A stretch of 64,000 nucleotides of DNA from Meiothermus sp. (GCA_026004095.1 BPIL01000005.1:62001-126000), one strand, 5' to 3'. Shown: positions 9,986 to 20,697, counted from the first letter of the stretch. A program made the numbers and translations. The notes: a model not told the origin generated them from the sequence alone.

Positions 9986-10420
9986 TCACTTGCGCTGTTC
10001 CTGCCAGCGCTCCTGGAGTTTCTCGAAAATGCGCAGCAGCTTGGCCCTGGGCAGGATCACCTGCTCGGTGTAGCCCACGCCAATCTGGTCGCCCAGCTCG
10101 TTCCAGGCGGTGCACTGGGCGTGCACCCGGTTGCCTTCGGTGCGCAGGTGCTCGGCCACGATGCGCACCTTCATGCCGGGCAGGGCCGAGGCCAGGTGAT
10201 CCACGCTCACCTTGGAGCCGATCCCCTCCTCGCCCTCTTCCAGGAAGGGCAGGATGATCTTGCGCCCGGCCAGCTCCATGTGCTTGGCCATCCAGTAGGT
10301 GGCGTAGACCGGGTGCAGCTTGCCCAGTTGGGGGTCGTCGGGGTGCTCGAAGTCCACGGTCATCTCTTCGGTGACCACCGTTTCGAAGCTGGCCTGGTAG
10401 CCGGGGGGAATGGGTTTCAT
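9986..10420 (-). CDS. hotdog-fold thioesterase, fluoroacetyl-CoA-thioesterase-like
   Basis: A 144-residue single hotdog-domain protein. The segment EEGIGSKVSVDHLASALPGMKVRIVAEH matches the FlK-like family, where Thr/Ser, Glu and His around the VxVDHLA motif form the active site. It probably hydrolyses an acyl-CoA thioester. It lies 11 bp after paaK on the same strand, so it belongs to the phenylacetate block and could release phenylacetate from dead-end CoA adducts. That role is inference. Confidence 0.75.
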   Translation of the reverse strand: MKPIPPGYQASFETVVTEEMTVDFEHPDDPQLGKLHPVYATYWMAKHMELAGRKIILPFLEEGEEGIGSKVSVDHLASALPGMKVRIVAEHLRTEGNRVHAQCTAWNELGDQIGVGYTEQVILPRAKLLRIFEKLQERWQEQRK

Positions 10421-10431
10421 AAGACTGGGTG

Positions 10432-11781
<1,350 letters not shown>

Positions 11782-11869
11782 AGGCACCTCGAGGTCTGTT
11801 GGCTTCAGAACGACAGTTTACACCTGTGGCAGGGTTGTGCTTTGGTGAACCGGCGGATCGAAGCTCGGC

Positions 11870-12619
11870 TCATAGCGCGGTCATCCCCCCATCCACCGCC
11901 AGCACCTGCCCGGTTACGTAGTCCGAGGCCGGGCTGCACAGGTACAGGGCGGCAGCGGCCAGCTCGCCGGTTTTCCCGATGCGGCCTAGCGGTGTGCGCT
12001 CGCGCACGAGCTGCTCGGTGCGGGCCAGCAGTTTTTCGGTCATGCGGGTGGGGAAGAAGCCCGGCGCCAGGGCGTTCACGCGGATGCCAAAGGGCCCCCA
12101 CTTGACCGCCAGGTCGCGCGTCAGGGCGATGAGCGCGCCTTTGGAGGCCGAGTAGGCGGCGGCGTCCATCACCTCACTGGGGCTGCCGGCCAGGCCCGCG
12201 ACCGAGGCGATGTTGAGGATTTTGCCGTAGCCGCGGGCTTTCATGCCGCGGGCGGCAATCCTCGAGGCCAGAAAAGCCCCGGTTACGTTGATGTCCAGCA
12301 CCTCGCGGATCTTCTCCACCGGCACTTCCAGGGCGTCCTGGCCCCAGGTCACCCCCGCGGCGTTGACCAGGATGTCCACCGGGCCCACCCGGGCAAAAGC
12401 GGCCTCGAGGCTCGCTTCGTCCTGCACGTTGCCCACAATGGGTATCGCATCGGGGATGAGCTTCAGGGCCTCTGCAAAGAAGCTTTCGCGCCGGGCCAGC
12501 AGGGCCACCCGGGCCCCGGCCTCGCGCAGGCCGCAGGCAATCTCCAGGCCCAGGCCCCTCGAGCCCCCGGTCACCAGGGCGGTTTTGCCATTCAGGTTGA
12601 ACTGCTCGAGCACCTTCAT
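11870..12619 (-). CDS. short-chain dehydrogenase/reductase
   Basis: A 249-residue classical SDR. NAD(P) motif [12 protein letters not shown], structural NAAG ([10 protein letters not shown]), catalytic Ser in IASVAGLAG, and catalytic YSASK with Tyr and Lys. Its ATG overlaps the stop of the upstream thiolase by 4 bp (ATGA), so it is translationally coupled to it. In this position it may reduce or oxidise a hydroxyacyl intermediate of the phenylacetate or 4-hydroxyphenylacetate pathway; the substrate is not readable from sequence. Confidence 0.85.
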   Translation of the reverse strand: MKVLEQFNLNGKTALVTGGSRGLGLEIACGLREAGARVALLARRESFFAEALKLIPDAIPIVGNVQDEASLEAAFARVGPVDILVNAAGVTWGQDALEVPVEKIREVLDINVTGAFLASRIAARGMKARGYGKILNIASVAGLAGSPSEVMDAAAYSASKGALIALTRDLAVKWGPFGIRVNALAPGFFPTRMTEKLLARTEQLVRERTPLGRIGKTGELAAAALYLCSPASDYVTGQVLAVDGGMTAL

Positions 12620-13824
12620 ACCCGCTCCACCACCATGGCGATGCCCTGTCCCACCCCAATGCACATGGTAGCCAGGCCAAACTGCACCTGGCGGCGCTGC
12701 ATCTCGTGCACCAGGTTGGTCAGGATGCGGGCCCCCGAGCAGCCCAGGGGGTGGCCGATGGCGATGGCCCCGCCGTTGACGTTCAGCCGCTCGTCCTCGG
12801 GCTCGAGGCCCCACTCCTGCAGCACGGCCAGGCTCTGGGCGGCAAAGGCCTCGTTCAGCTCAATCAGGCCGATGTCTTGCAGGCTGAGGCCGGCCCGTTG
12901 CAGGGCTTTCTGGGTTGCGGGCACCGGCCCGATGCCCATAATGCGCGGCTCCACCCCCGCCACCGCGATGGCCCGCACCCGGGCCATGGGCTTGAGTCCG
13001 TGGGCTTTGGCGTAGGCGTCGGCCACCAGCAAAACGGCTGCGGCCCCGTCGTTGAGCGAAGAAGAGTTGCCGGCGGTCACGCTGCCCCCGGCCCGAAAGA
13101 CCGGCCTGAGCTGGGCCAGGGCCTCGAGGCTGGTATCGGCCCGGGGGCCCTCGTCGGTTTGCACCAGGGTGGTATTTCCTTTGCGGTCTTTGACCTCCAC
13201 CGGCACCATCTGGCTGGCATAGGCCCCGCTCTGCTGGGCCCGGATGGCCTTTTGATGCGAGTGCAGGGCAAACCTGTCCTGGGCCTCGCGGCTAATTTTG
13301 TACTGCTCGGCCAGGTTTTCGGCGGTCTCACCCATGGCCTCGGTGCCGTAGAGTTCCTGCATCCGGGGGTTCACCAGCCGCCAGCCCAGGGTGGTGTCGT
13401 AGAGGGTGACGTTGCCGGTGGCAAAGCCCTTTTCGGCCTTGGGCATCACCCAGGGCGCGCGGCTCATGCTCTCCACCCCGCCCCCCAGGTACACCTGGCC
13501 CTCCCCGGCCCAGATGGCCCGCGCGGCGCTGGCTATGGCGTCCAGCCCGCTCCCGCACAGGCGGTTGATGGTGGAGCCGCCCACGCTGATGGGCAGCCCG
13601 GCCAGCAGCAGGGACATGCGGGCCACGTTGCGGTTGTCTTCGCCGGCCTGGTTGGCACAGCCCATATACACGTCCTCTACGTCGCTACCGGGGATGCCGG
13701 TGCGCTCCAGCAGGGCCTTGAGCGGGATGGCCCCCAGGTCGTCGGGGCGCACCGAGGAAAGGGCGCCCCCATGCTTGCCGACCGGTGTGCGAACAGCGTC
13801 CAGAATGTAGGCTTCCATGGTCAT
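12616..13824 (-). CDS. paaJ: acetyl-CoA acyltransferase, 3-oxoadipyl-CoA thiolase type
   Basis: A 402-residue thiolase that would cleave 3-oxoadipyl-CoA (or a dehydro form) to succinyl-CoA and acetyl-CoA at the end of the phenylacetate pathway. Nucleophilic Cys in [12 protein letters not shown] (about residue 89), acid/base residues in [16 protein letters not shown] and [16 protein letters not shown] is the third signature. The assignment to PaaJ rather than a general beta-oxidation thiolase rests on the surrounding paa genes. A promoter sits directly before its ATG. Confidence 0.87.
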   Translation of the reverse strand: MTMEAYILDAVRTPVGKHGGALSSVRPDDLGAIPLKALLERTGIPGSDVEDVYMGCANQAGEDNRNVARMSLLLAGLPISVGGSTINRLCGSGLDAIASAARAIWAGEGQVYLGGGVESMSRAPWVMPKAEKGFATGNVTLYDTTLGWRLVNPRMQELYGTEAMGETAENLAEQYKISREAQDRFALHSHQKAIRAQQSGAYASQMVPVEVKDRKGNTTLVQTDEGPRADTSLEALAQLRPVFRAGGSVTAGNSSSLNDGAAAVLLVADAYAKAHGLKPMARVRAIAVAGVEPRIMGIGPVPATQKALQRAGLSLQDIGLIELNEAFAAQSLAVLQEWGLEPEDERLNVNGGAIAIGHPLGCSGARILTNLVHEMQRRQVQFGLATMCIGVGQGIAMVVERV

Positions 13825-13829
13825 AAGGT

Positions 13830-13858
13830 GTTTTATCCTATCGGGGTTGTATCCACAA
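13830..13858 (-). promoter_or_regulatory. internal promoter before paaJ
   Basis: Minus strand TTGTGG (13858-13853), a 17-bp spacer and TAAAAC (13835-13830), ending 5 nt before the thiolase ATG. It would give a leaderless paaJ-SDR transcript separate from the upstream paaI/liv/paaH run. Confidence 0.5.
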
Positions 13859-13876
13859 GCGCCTTTTGCGAACAGG

Positions 13877-14251
13877 CTAGCCTTCGGAAAAGCGGAAGAC
13901 CGTGCCGGTAAAGAGGGCTACCACGCGCCCATTGCTGCGAACCTCGATGCGGTAGGTGGCGGTGCGCCGGCCCAGGTTCTCCTCGCTGGCGTGGGCCTCG
14001 AGGTGCTCACCGGCCTGCACAGCCTTGAAGTACTGCATCTGGGTGGTGAGGGCCACCGCGGCGGTGCCGTGCGAGTTGGAGGCCAGGGCAAAAGCCGCGT
14101 CGGCCAGGCTGTACAGGAAGCCGCCGTGGCAGGCCCCGTGGATGTTGAGGTGCTCGGGCTTGACCTGGGCGGCCACCACGGCCCGGCCGGGCTCCACCAG
14201 CCGGGTTTCCAGGCCCAAAAGCTGCATGTAGGGGTCGGTGAGGGTGTGCAT
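13877..14251 (-). CDS. paaI: PaaI-type acyl-CoA thioesterase
   Basis: A 124-residue hotdog thioesterase of phenylacetate catabolism, thought to rescue CoA from inhibitory ring-hydroxylated phenylacetyl-CoA. The key segment NIHGACHGGFLYSLADAAFALASN (about residues 36-59) contains the catalytic His/Asp pattern HGG...D of the family. It begins 2 bp after the livF stop, so it is the last gene of the paaH-liv operon. Confidence 0.9.
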   Translation of the reverse strand: MHTLTDPYMQLLGLETRLVEPGRAVVAAQVKPEHLNIHGACHGGFLYSLADAAFALASNSHGTAAVALTTQMQYFKAVQAGEHLEAHASEENLGRRTATYRIEVRSNGRVVALFTGTVFRFSEG

Positions 14252-14253
14252 GG

Positions 14254-14985
14254 TCAGGCTTCGGTCTTGGTGCGGATGCCCAGGTACGACTCGATCACCC
14301 GCGGGTCGTGCAGCAAGTCCTGGCCGCGGCCTTCCATTACCAGCTCGCCGGCCTCGAGCACATACCCCCGGTCGGCCAGCTTGAGGGCCATGCGGGCGTT
14401 CTGCTCCACCACCAAAATGGGGGTGCCCTGGGCTTTGAGCTCACCCAGGATGTGAAAAATCTCCTGCACGATCAGGGGGGCCAGCCCCAGGCTGGGCTCG
14501 TCGAGCAGCAGCAGCTTGGGTCGGGCCATCAGGGCCCGCCCGATGGCCAGCATCTGCTGCTCGCCCCCGGACATGGTGCCGGCCAGTTGCTTGCGCCGTT
14601 CGCGCAGGCGGGGGAAGAGGGTATAGACGCGCTCGAGGTCTTCCCGGATGCCTTTCTCGCGGCGCTGGAAGCGGGTAAAGGCCCCCAGCAGCAGGTTGTC
14701 CTCTACCTCCATCGAGGCGAAGAGTTCCCGCTTCTCGGGCACCATCACCAGGCCCTGGGCGGCCAGGGCTTCCGGGCTGCGCCGGCCCTGGGCCTGCCCC
14801 TGGTAGCGCACCGTGCCGCTGGCGCTCACCAACCCCACAATCCCCTTGAGGGTGCTGCTCTTGCCGGCCCCGTTGGGGCCGATGAGGGTGATGGCCTCGC
14901 CCGCCCCTACGGTGAGGGACAGGTTGCGCACGGCCTCCACGGCCCCGTAGCGCACGGTGAGGTTTTGCACTTCCAGCACGCTCAT
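14254..14985 (-). CDS. livF: branched-chain-type ABC importer ATPase, LivF
   Basis: A 243-residue ATPase of the HAAT importer family. Walker A GPNGAGKSS, Q-loop region VPEKRELFASM, signature MSGGEQQM, Walker B LLLLDEPSLGLAP, and the switch region VVEQNAR. The gene overlaps the upstream LivM-LivG fusion by 4 bp. Surrounding catabolic genes suggest the cargo is phenylacetate or a related aromatic acid rather than branched-chain amino acids; that is inference. Confidence 0.92.
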   Translation of the reverse strand: MSVLEVQNLTVRYGAVEAVRNLSLTVGAGEAITLIGPNGAGKSSTLKGIVGLVSASGTVRYQGQAQGRRSPEALAAQGLVMVPEKRELFASMEVEDNLLLGAFTRFQRREKGIREDLERVYTLFPRLRERRKQLAGTMSGGEQQMLAIGRALMARPKLLLLDEPSLGLAPLIVQEIFHILGELKAQGTPILVVEQNARMALKLADRGYVLEAGELVMEGRGQDLLHDPRVIESYLGIRTKTEA

Positions 14986-16754
14986 GCGGCCTCCCCCAGG
15001 TAGGCCTCGATCACCCTGGGATTGCGCTGTACTTCGGCAGGGGTGCCTTCGGCCAGCTTTTCCCCATAATGCATCACCACCACCCGGTCTACCAGCCCCA
15101 TTACCAGATCCATGTCGTGGTCTACCAGAAGCACCGTCACCCCTTCGTTCACCAGCTTGCGAATCAGAGCGGCAAACTGGCGCTTTTCCCCTGCCCGCAA
15201 CCCCGCTGCCGGCTCGTCCAGGAGCAGCACCTCGGGCCCCGAGGCCAGGGCGCGGGCAATCTCCAGCAGCCTGAGCTGACCGATGGCCAGCCCATCGGCT
15301 TTCTGGTGGGCCAGATGGGCCAGGCCCACCCGCTCCAGCGCCCGGTAGGCCTCGGCCAGGGCCGCCGCCTCCTCGGCCCGGTTGAGCCCCAGCATGGAGG
15401 TCAGCAGGCCCCGCCGGGTGCGGGCGTAGGTGCCCAGGGCGGCGTTTTCCAGCACGGTCATCTCGGGGAAGAGGTGGGGGTGCTGGAAGGTACGGGCAAT
15501 GCCCAGCCGGTGCACCTCGTAGGGCATCCGGCCCGCGATGGGCTGGCCCTTGAAGCGCACCGTGCCTTTGCTGGGCGCATAGACCGAGGTAATCATGTTG
15601 AAGCAGGTGGACTTGCCCGCCCCGTTGGGGCCGATCAGGGCCAGAATCTCGCCCCGCCGAAGCTGGAAGCTGATGCCGTTGACCGCCAGCAGACCGCCAA
15701 AGCTCTTGCTCAGATTTTCAACCTCGAGCACCACCTCACCGGGCTTGCCCGCAACCAGCCGGCCCGGCAGGCCGCTGCCGGTGGGGTTTTGCGGGCGGGC
15801 TTTGGGTAGGTAGCGCTCGAGGAAGGGCCACAGCCCCTTGGGGGCGAACATCAGAATGAGCACCAGGATCAGGCCATAGGCGATGATCTCGTAGTTGCCG
15901 GTGCGGCCGAAAATGCGCGGCAGCAGGCCCTTGAGCACCTCCTCGAGGCCCGTCACCAACCCCGAGCCCAGAATGACCCCCGGAATGCTGCCCACGCCCC
16001 CGGCCACCGCCGCAATCAGGTACTTGATGGAGGCGTCCAGGCTGAAGGGGGTGGGGTTGATAAACTTCTGATAGTGCACGTAAAGCCAGCCGGCCACGCC
16101 GGCATAGATGGCCGAGAGCACGAAGACCTGCAGCTTGAGCACCGCCGGGTTCACCCCGAAGCTGGCCGCTGCCACGGCATCCCCTTTGGAGGCCCGCATG
16201 GCCCGCCCAACGCGGCTGTTGGTCAGGTTCCAGGCTGTCCAGGCGCCCACTAACACAAAAAACCAGGATAGGTAGAAGTAGCTTCTGCTGTCGCTCAGGC
16301 TCCAGCCGAACACCGAAACGGAGGGAATGCCGCGCAGGCCGGTGTGCCCGCCGGTAAGCTCAATCCAGCTCCCCATCACGATGTACAGGGCCATACACCA
16401 AGCGATGGTGGAAAGGGGCAGGTAGTGGCCCTTGAGCCGGGCGGTGATGCCACCCAGCACCACCGCGCCCACCACCGCAGCCAGCACCCCCAGCGGCAGG
16501 GTCAGCCAGGGGCTCAAGCCCTGGCCGATGGTCAGGAGGGCGCTGGTGTAAGCGGCCAGCCCCATGAAGGCCGCCTGGCCGAAACTGGTCATGCCCGATA
16601 GGCCGGTGAGCAGGTACAGCCCTAGCGCGACCAGGGCGCCAAAGGCGATGTAGTTGCCCACCGTCAGATAAAACGAGGACGGGGGTAGCAAGAGCGGCAG
16701 CAACAGCAGCAGCCCCACGGCCACCAGGGTGATGGGGGATGGCTGAAGCCGCAT
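14982..16754 (-). CDS. fused ABC importer permease-ATPase, LivM-LivG
   Basis: A 590-residue fusion. Residues about 1-315 are a LivM-type permease with many hydrophobic helices and the GLTSFGQAAF-like segment GMTSFGQAAFMGLAAY. After a short linker (about residues 316-340) follows a LivG-type ATPase: EVENLSKSFGGLLAV, Walker A GPNGAGKST, GIARTFQHPHLFPEMTV, and Walker B LLLDEPAAGL. The signature region, usually LSYGQQR, reads LAIGQLRLLEIARAL. ATG 16754 overlaps the livH stop by one base (TGATG). Fusion fixes permease and ATPase in equal amounts. Confidence 0.92.
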   Translation of the reverse strand: MRLQPSPITLVAVGLLLLLPLLLPPSSFYLTVGNYIAFGALVALGLYLLTGLSGMTSFGQAAFMGLAAYTSALLTIGQGLSPWLTLPLGVLAAVVGAVVLGGITARLKGHYLPLSTIAWCMALYIVMGSWIELTGGHTGLRGIPSVSVFGWSLSDSRSYFYLSWFFVLVGAWTAWNLTNSRVGRAMRASKGDAVAAASFGVNPAVLKLQVFVLSAIYAGVAGWLYVHYQKFINPTPFSLDASIKYLIAAVAGGVGSIPGVILGSGLVTGLEEVLKGLLPRIFGRTGNYEIIAYGLILVLILMFAPKGLWPFLERYLPKARPQNPTGSGLPGRLVAGKPGEVVLEVENLSKSFGGLLAVNGISFQLRRGEILALIGPNGAGKSTCFNMITSVYAPSKGTVRFKGQPIAGRMPYEVHRLGIARTFQHPHLFPEMTVLENAALGTYARTRRGLLTSMLGLNRAEEAAALAEAYRALERVGLAHLAHQKADGLAIGQLRLLEIARALASGPEVLLLDEPAAGLRAGEKRQFAALIRKLVNEGVTVLLVDHDMDLVMGLVDRVVVMHYGEKLAEGTPAEVQRNPRVIEAYLGEAA

Positions 16755-17785
16755 CAGTCCTCCTCCCCCAGCTCGTGGCTTTGCAGGCTGCGCCAAAAGA
16801 GGATGGGCAGCAGCAGGGCAAACACGATGGCGTCTTTATAGGCGCTGGCCTGAAACGAGGCCCAGGACTCCATGACCCCCACCAGCAGGGCCCCCACCAC
16901 CGCCAGCGGATAGCTGATAAGGCCGCCCAGAATTCCGGCCACAAAGCCCTTGAGCCCCAGCAAGAAGCCCTGGAAGTAGGCCGGGGAGATAAGGGGGGCC
17001 AGCAGCATCCCGCTCACGCAGGCGATGAGGGTGGCGATGCCAAACGAAACATAGCCGGCCTGGCTGGGGCTGATGCCCAGGAGCCGGGCCCCGTAGCGGT
17101 TGACCGCACAGGCCCGCAGGGCCTTGCCATAGATGCTTCTGGTGAAAAACAGAAACAGGCCCACCATGGCCAGGAGCGCGAAGCCGTAGACCAGGAAGGC
17201 CTGGTTGTTCACCGGCACCAGCCCAATGGTGGTCTGCCCCCCCAGGATGGCGGGCAGGCGGAACTGCTCGGGGCCAAAAAACACCAGCCCCAGGCCCATA
17301 AAGGCAAAGTGCAGGCCCACCGCAATAATCAGATAGGTAAGCACGCTGGCGTTCTTGGCCGGCTCAAAAAACAACCGATAGGAGGCTGGGCCAATGGGCA
17401 GCACCACCAGGACTGCCAGCAACCAGCCCAGCCACAGCGGCACCCCCTGGGCCCCCCACCAGGCCAGGCCCAACACCCCCAGCGCACCCAAAGCCAGCAA
17501 ACCGGCACGTCTGAGGTTTTTTCGGTCTAAAATGGCCCACCACAGCAGCATGGCCGCCGCCAGCCAGGCTGTGCCGGGAATCTGGCCCTGCAGGTTCAGC
17601 CCGCTCACCTCGGGGGGGAGAAACCACACATAGGTGAGGGGGGCGTAGACCAAAAACTCCCCCAATGGAACCAGAATCACCCGGGTTACCGCAAAAACCA
17701 GCACCAGCGAGAGCGCTAGCAGCGCGTAGATGGTGCCGTTTTGCAGTGCGTCGGCGGTGAGGAAAGATAGGATGGTCCAATCCAT
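16754..17785 (-). CDS. livH: branched-chain-type ABC importer permease, LivH
   Basis: A 343-residue inner-membrane permease with about eight hydrophobic helices, starting MDWTILSFLTADALQNGTIY. VTRVILVPLGEFLVY and YGKALRACAVNRYGARLLGI match the LivH cytoplasmic-loop pattern that contacts the ATPase. ATG 17785 is used; an in-frame ATG 36 bp upstream would add a proline-rich stretch and would abut its own ribosome site. It sits between livK and the LivM-LivG fusion. Confidence 0.88.
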   Translation of the reverse strand: MDWTILSFLTADALQNGTIYALLALSLVLVFAVTRVILVPLGEFLVYAPLTYVWFLPPEVSGLNLQGQIPGTAWLAAAMLLWWAILDRKNLRRAGLLALGALGVLGLAWWGAQGVPLWLGWLLAVLVVLPIGPASYRLFFEPAKNASVLTYLIIAVGLHFAFMGLGLVFFGPEQFRLPAILGGQTTIGLVPVNNQAFLVYGFALLAMVGLFLFFTRSIYGKALRACAVNRYGARLLGISPSQAGYVSFGIATLIACVSGMLLAPLISPAYFQGFLLGLKGFVAGILGGLISYPLAVVGALLVGVMESWASFQASAYKDAIVFALLLPILFWRSLQSHELGEED

Positions 17786-17842
17786 AAGAAAAGAGCGGGG
17801 AGGGGGTGGAGAGGAATCCATACCTCCCCACCCCCAGGCCCA

Positions 17843-19036
17843 TTACCTGAAGGTTCGCAGAAGCTTCCAGTCCAGCTTGCCGGCAGGTGTCTTGACAACC
17901 TCGACCATCACCGCGGCCTCGTTGAAGCGCAGGCCCAGGTGGTCGGTGGGGGACATGTTGAAGATACCGTGGGTGCCCACCACGTTGCGGGTGGCCTCGA
18001 GCTCGTCGCGCAGCACCCGCCGGAAGGCGGCCAGGTTGGTGGGCTGCTCGCGGCGCAGGGCGCGCTCGAGGGCCGGGCGCAAAATAGCCCAGGCATCGTA
18101 GGCGTGGCCGCCAAAGGTGGAGTAGCTGCCGATGCCGAAGCGGGCTTCGTACTGCTGCACATAGCTGGTGGCTACCTGCCGGTTGGGGAAGTCGGGGGGA
18201 AGCTGGTCGAAGACCAGCACCGGGCCGGCGGGCAGGCGGGTGCCTATCACCACATCGCCGCCCACCCGCAGGAAGTCGGGGTTGGCCACGCCGTGGGTCT
18301 GGTAGATGAGGCCCCGGTAGCCGCGCTCGCGCAGGGTGCGCTGGGGCAGCACCGGCGCGGTGCCCGAGCCGCCGATCAGAACCGCATCGGGGTTGCGGGC
18401 CAGGATGCGCAGCACCTGACCGGCCACCGAGGTGTCGGTGCGGGCGAAGCGCTCGGAGGCCACCACCTGGATGCCGGCCTCGCGGGCCGCTGCCTCGAAG
18501 GCCCGGGCCCAGCCCTCGCCGTAGGCGTCGTTAAAGCCGATGTAGGCTGCGGTTTTGACCCCGGAAGCGGCCATGTCCCGCACGATGGGCTGGCTCATCT
18601 GCTGCTCGGTCTGGGGGGTTTTGAACACCCAACGCCGCTTTTCATCCACCGGGAAGACGATCTCGAGGTTGGCCGCCAGGGAGATTTTGGGCACGCCGGC
18701 CTCGGCCACGGGGTCAATCATGCCCAGGCTGGCCGGGGTGGTGGTGGTGCCGATAATCGCCAACACCTGGTCTTCCTGGATCAGGCGTCGGGTGGCCCGC
18801 ACCGCCTGGGTGGTGTCCGAGGCGTCGTCCAGAATAATGAACTGCACCGGACGGCCCGCCACCCCGCCCCGGCGGTTGACCTGCTCTTCCAGGAGCACCA
18901 GGGTGTTGCGCTCGGGGATGCCCAGGCTGGCGGCGGGGCCGGTGGCCGAGACCACCACCCCAATCTTCAGGGGGGCCTGCTGGGCCAGGCCCAGCCCCAG
19001 TCCAAGGGCCAGAAGTCCTATCAACGCTCGCTTCAT
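17843..19036 (-). CDS. livK: periplasmic substrate-binding protein of ABC importer, LivK type
   Basis: A 397-residue solute-binding protein with a clear signal peptide (MKRALIGLLALGLGLGLAQQ). The mature part begins PLKIGVVVSATGPAASLGIPERNT, the typical Peripla_BP_6 start, and contains the hinge-like IIGTTTTPASLGMIDPVAEAGVP. ATG 19036 is set by GGAGG 4 nt upstream and by overlap with the paaH stop (ATGA). The binding pocket residues do not tell the ligand; the neighbours suggest an aromatic acid. Confidence 0.9.
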   Translation of the reverse strand: MKRALIGLLALGLGLGLAQQAPLKIGVVVSATGPAASLGIPERNTLVLLEEQVNRRGGVAGRPVQFIILDDASDTTQAVRATRRLIQEDQVLAIIGTTTTPASLGMIDPVAEAGVPKISLAANLEIVFPVDEKRRWVFKTPQTEQQMSQPIVRDMAASGVKTAAYIGFNDAYGEGWARAFEAAAREAGIQVVASERFARTDTSVAGQVLRILARNPDAVLIGGSGTAPVLPQRTLRERGYRGLIYQTHGVANPDFLRVGGDVVIGTRLPAGPVLVFDQLPPDFPNRQVATSYVQQYEARFGIGSYSTFGGHAYDAWAILRPALERALRREQPTNLAAFRRVLRDELEATRNVVGTHGIFNMSPTDHLGLRFNEAAVMVEVVKTPAGKLDWKLLRTFR

Positions 19037-20613
19037 CTTGCCTCCTTTACACCGCTCTTTTGCCAATCTTCCTCAGCGCCCGCGGCCAAGGATAGATCTC
19101 CAAACGATTCCAAACCCGCTGCCACCATCCGGCGCAGCAGGGGGTGTGGACGGTAGCGATCCTCGCCCAGCTCGGCCTGGAGCCCTTCCAGGGCCCGCAG
19201 CACCGGCTTAAGCCAGAGCCGCTCGGCCCATTCCAGGGGCCCCAGCGGGTAGCCCGTGCCCAGCCGCATGGCGCGGTTCAGGTCGGCGGGGCGGGCCACC
19301 CCTTCGGCCAGGGCCGAGACGGCCTCGTTGATGAGCAGGGCCAGGATGCGGAAGCCCACCCCGCCGGGCTGGTCAGGGAGCAGCAGGGTGTGGTGTCCGT
19401 GGGCGCGGAAGTAGGTTTGGGCCAGCTCGAGGGCCTGGTTGGCCCCGCTCAGGGGCGCAAAGAGTTCAACAATGGCCTGCTCCCCGATGGGCGGCACCAG
19501 GCTGAAACCGGCCACCGGGCGCCCCCGGAACTCGGCCTGCACGCTGCTGGCCGAGTGTCCCCAGACCAGCGAGACCACCGGCAGATTCTCGAAGAAGTCG
19601 TGCTTGCGCTCGAGCTTGACCCGGCAGTCCAGCACGAACCGGGCCTCGGCGGGGTTTTCGGTATGCCGGAAGCGGGCCCGCAGCTCCTGGGCCAGCGGGT
19701 TGGGCCCCACAATCAGGGGAAGGGGGGTGTCCTGGGTTTGCACCGGGGGCGGGGCGGGCGGCCTGGGCGGGCCGGGGGGGTAGGTGTACCAGCCCTGGCC
19801 GGTTTTGCGGCCCAGCATCCCCGCGGCCACCCGCTGGTACTGCAACGGGTGGGGCCGGTAGCGGGGCTCGCCGTAGAAAGCCTGATAGACCGAGGTGGAG
19901 GCGGCATAGTTGACATCCAGCCCAATTAAGTCCATCAGCTCGAAGGGCCCCATGGGGAAGCCCAGGCCGCGCAGAATCCAGTCTATGTGCTCTTTGGCGA
20001 TGCCCTCGCCGTGCAGCCGCAGGGCCTCGCCGTAAAAGGGCCGGGCCACCCGGTTCACCAGGAAGCCGGGGGCATCCACCACCTGCACGGGCTCCTTGCC
20101 CCAGCTTCGCATCAGCTCCAGCGCGCGCTCCAGCCGTGTGGGAGCGGTCTGTACCCCCCCCACCACCTCCACCAGCTTCATGCGCTGGGCGGGGTTGAAG
20201 AAATGCAGCCCCAGCACCCGCTCGGGGTGCTTGACCTTGGCGGCGATGGCCGAGATGGAAAGGGTCGAGGTGTTGCTGGCCAGGGTGTTGTTCGGGTTGA
20301 GTTCGCCCAGTTGGCCCAGCAGCTCTTGCTTGAGCTCGAGCTGCTCGGGCGCCGCTTCGATAACCCAGGCGGCCTTCGCGCAGTCCTCCAGCGACTGGGT
20401 GGCCTGTATGCGGGCCAGAACCTCGTCCGGCGCGCCTGCCAGGCGGCCCTTCTCGGCCAGCTTTTGCAGGTCGGTGCGAATCTCGTTCAGGGCGCGCTCG
20501 AGGGCGGCCTCGAGGGGGTCGTAGAGCCAGACCACATGGCCGGCCAGCGCTGCCACCTCGGCGATGCCCCGGCCCATCGTGCCTGCCCCCAGTATTGCTA
20601 CTGCTTCCTTCAC
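19033..20613 (-). CDS. paaH: 3-hydroxyacyl-CoA dehydrogenase, PaaH type
   Basis: A 526-residue NAD-dependent 3-hydroxyacyl-CoA dehydrogenase, expected to oxidise 3-hydroxyadipyl-CoA in phenylacetate breakdown. Rossmann motif ILGAGTMGRGIAEVAALAG, catalytic region ASNTSTLSISAIA and LGLHFFNPAQRMKLVEVV, and two C-terminal dimerisation domains (GFLVNRVARPFYGEAL and GVGFRILALLINEAVSAL), the double arrangement typical of PaaH. GTG 20613 is chosen because GGGAGG lies 4 nt upstream. It heads the paaH-livKHMGF-paaI operon. Confidence 0.9.
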   Translation of the reverse strand: MKEAVAILGAGTMGRGIAEVAALAGHVVWLYDPLEAALERALNEIRTDLQKLAEKGRLAGAPDEVLARIQATQSLEDCAKAAWVIEAAPEQLELKQELLGQLGELNPNNTLASNTSTLSISAIAAKVKHPERVLGLHFFNPAQRMKLVEVVGGVQTAPTRLERALELMRSWGKEPVQVVDAPGFLVNRVARPFYGEALRLHGEGIAKEHIDWILRGLGFPMGPFELMDLIGLDVNYAASTSVYQAFYGEPRYRPHPLQYQRVAAGMLGRKTGQGWYTYPPGPPRPPAPPPVQTQDTPLPLIVGPNPLAQELRARFRHTENPAEARFVLDCRVKLERKHDFFENLPVVSLVWGHSASSVQAEFRGRPVAGFSLVPPIGEQAIVELFAPLSGANQALELAQTYFRAHGHHTLLLPDQPGGVGFRILALLINEAVSALAEGVARPADLNRAMRLGTGYPLGPLEWAERLWLKPVLRALEGLQAELGEDRYRPHPLLRRMVAAGLESFGDLSLAAGAEEDWQKSGVKEAR

Positions 20614-20630
20614 CAAGCCTCCCTCAACCA

Positions 20631-20650
20631 AACAAACACTCGTTTGTTTA
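20631..20650. promoter_or_regulatory. TetR/PaaR-type operator before paaH
   Basis: Perfect inverted repeat AAACAAAC-ACTC-GTTTGTTT. Its core CAAACACTCGTTTG matches 9 of 10 fixed positions of CNAACGNNCGTTNG, the site I recall for the phenylacetyl-CoA-responsive repressor PaaR of Thermus thermophilus. It lies downstream of the paaH promoter and before the start codon, where bound repressor would block elongation or initiation. Confidence 0.7.
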
Positions 20651-20668
20651 ACCTTGTGTTGGGCGACA

Positions 20669-20697
20669 GTCTAAACGCAGGTTTTCTCACTGTCAAG
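20669..20697 (-). promoter_or_regulatory. sigma-A promoter of the paaH-liv operon
   Basis: Minus strand TTGACA (20697-20692), a 17-bp spacer and TAGACT (20674-20669). Predicted start about 20662, giving an untranslated leader of about 50 nt that contains the operator and a strong ribosome site. Confidence 0.7.
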
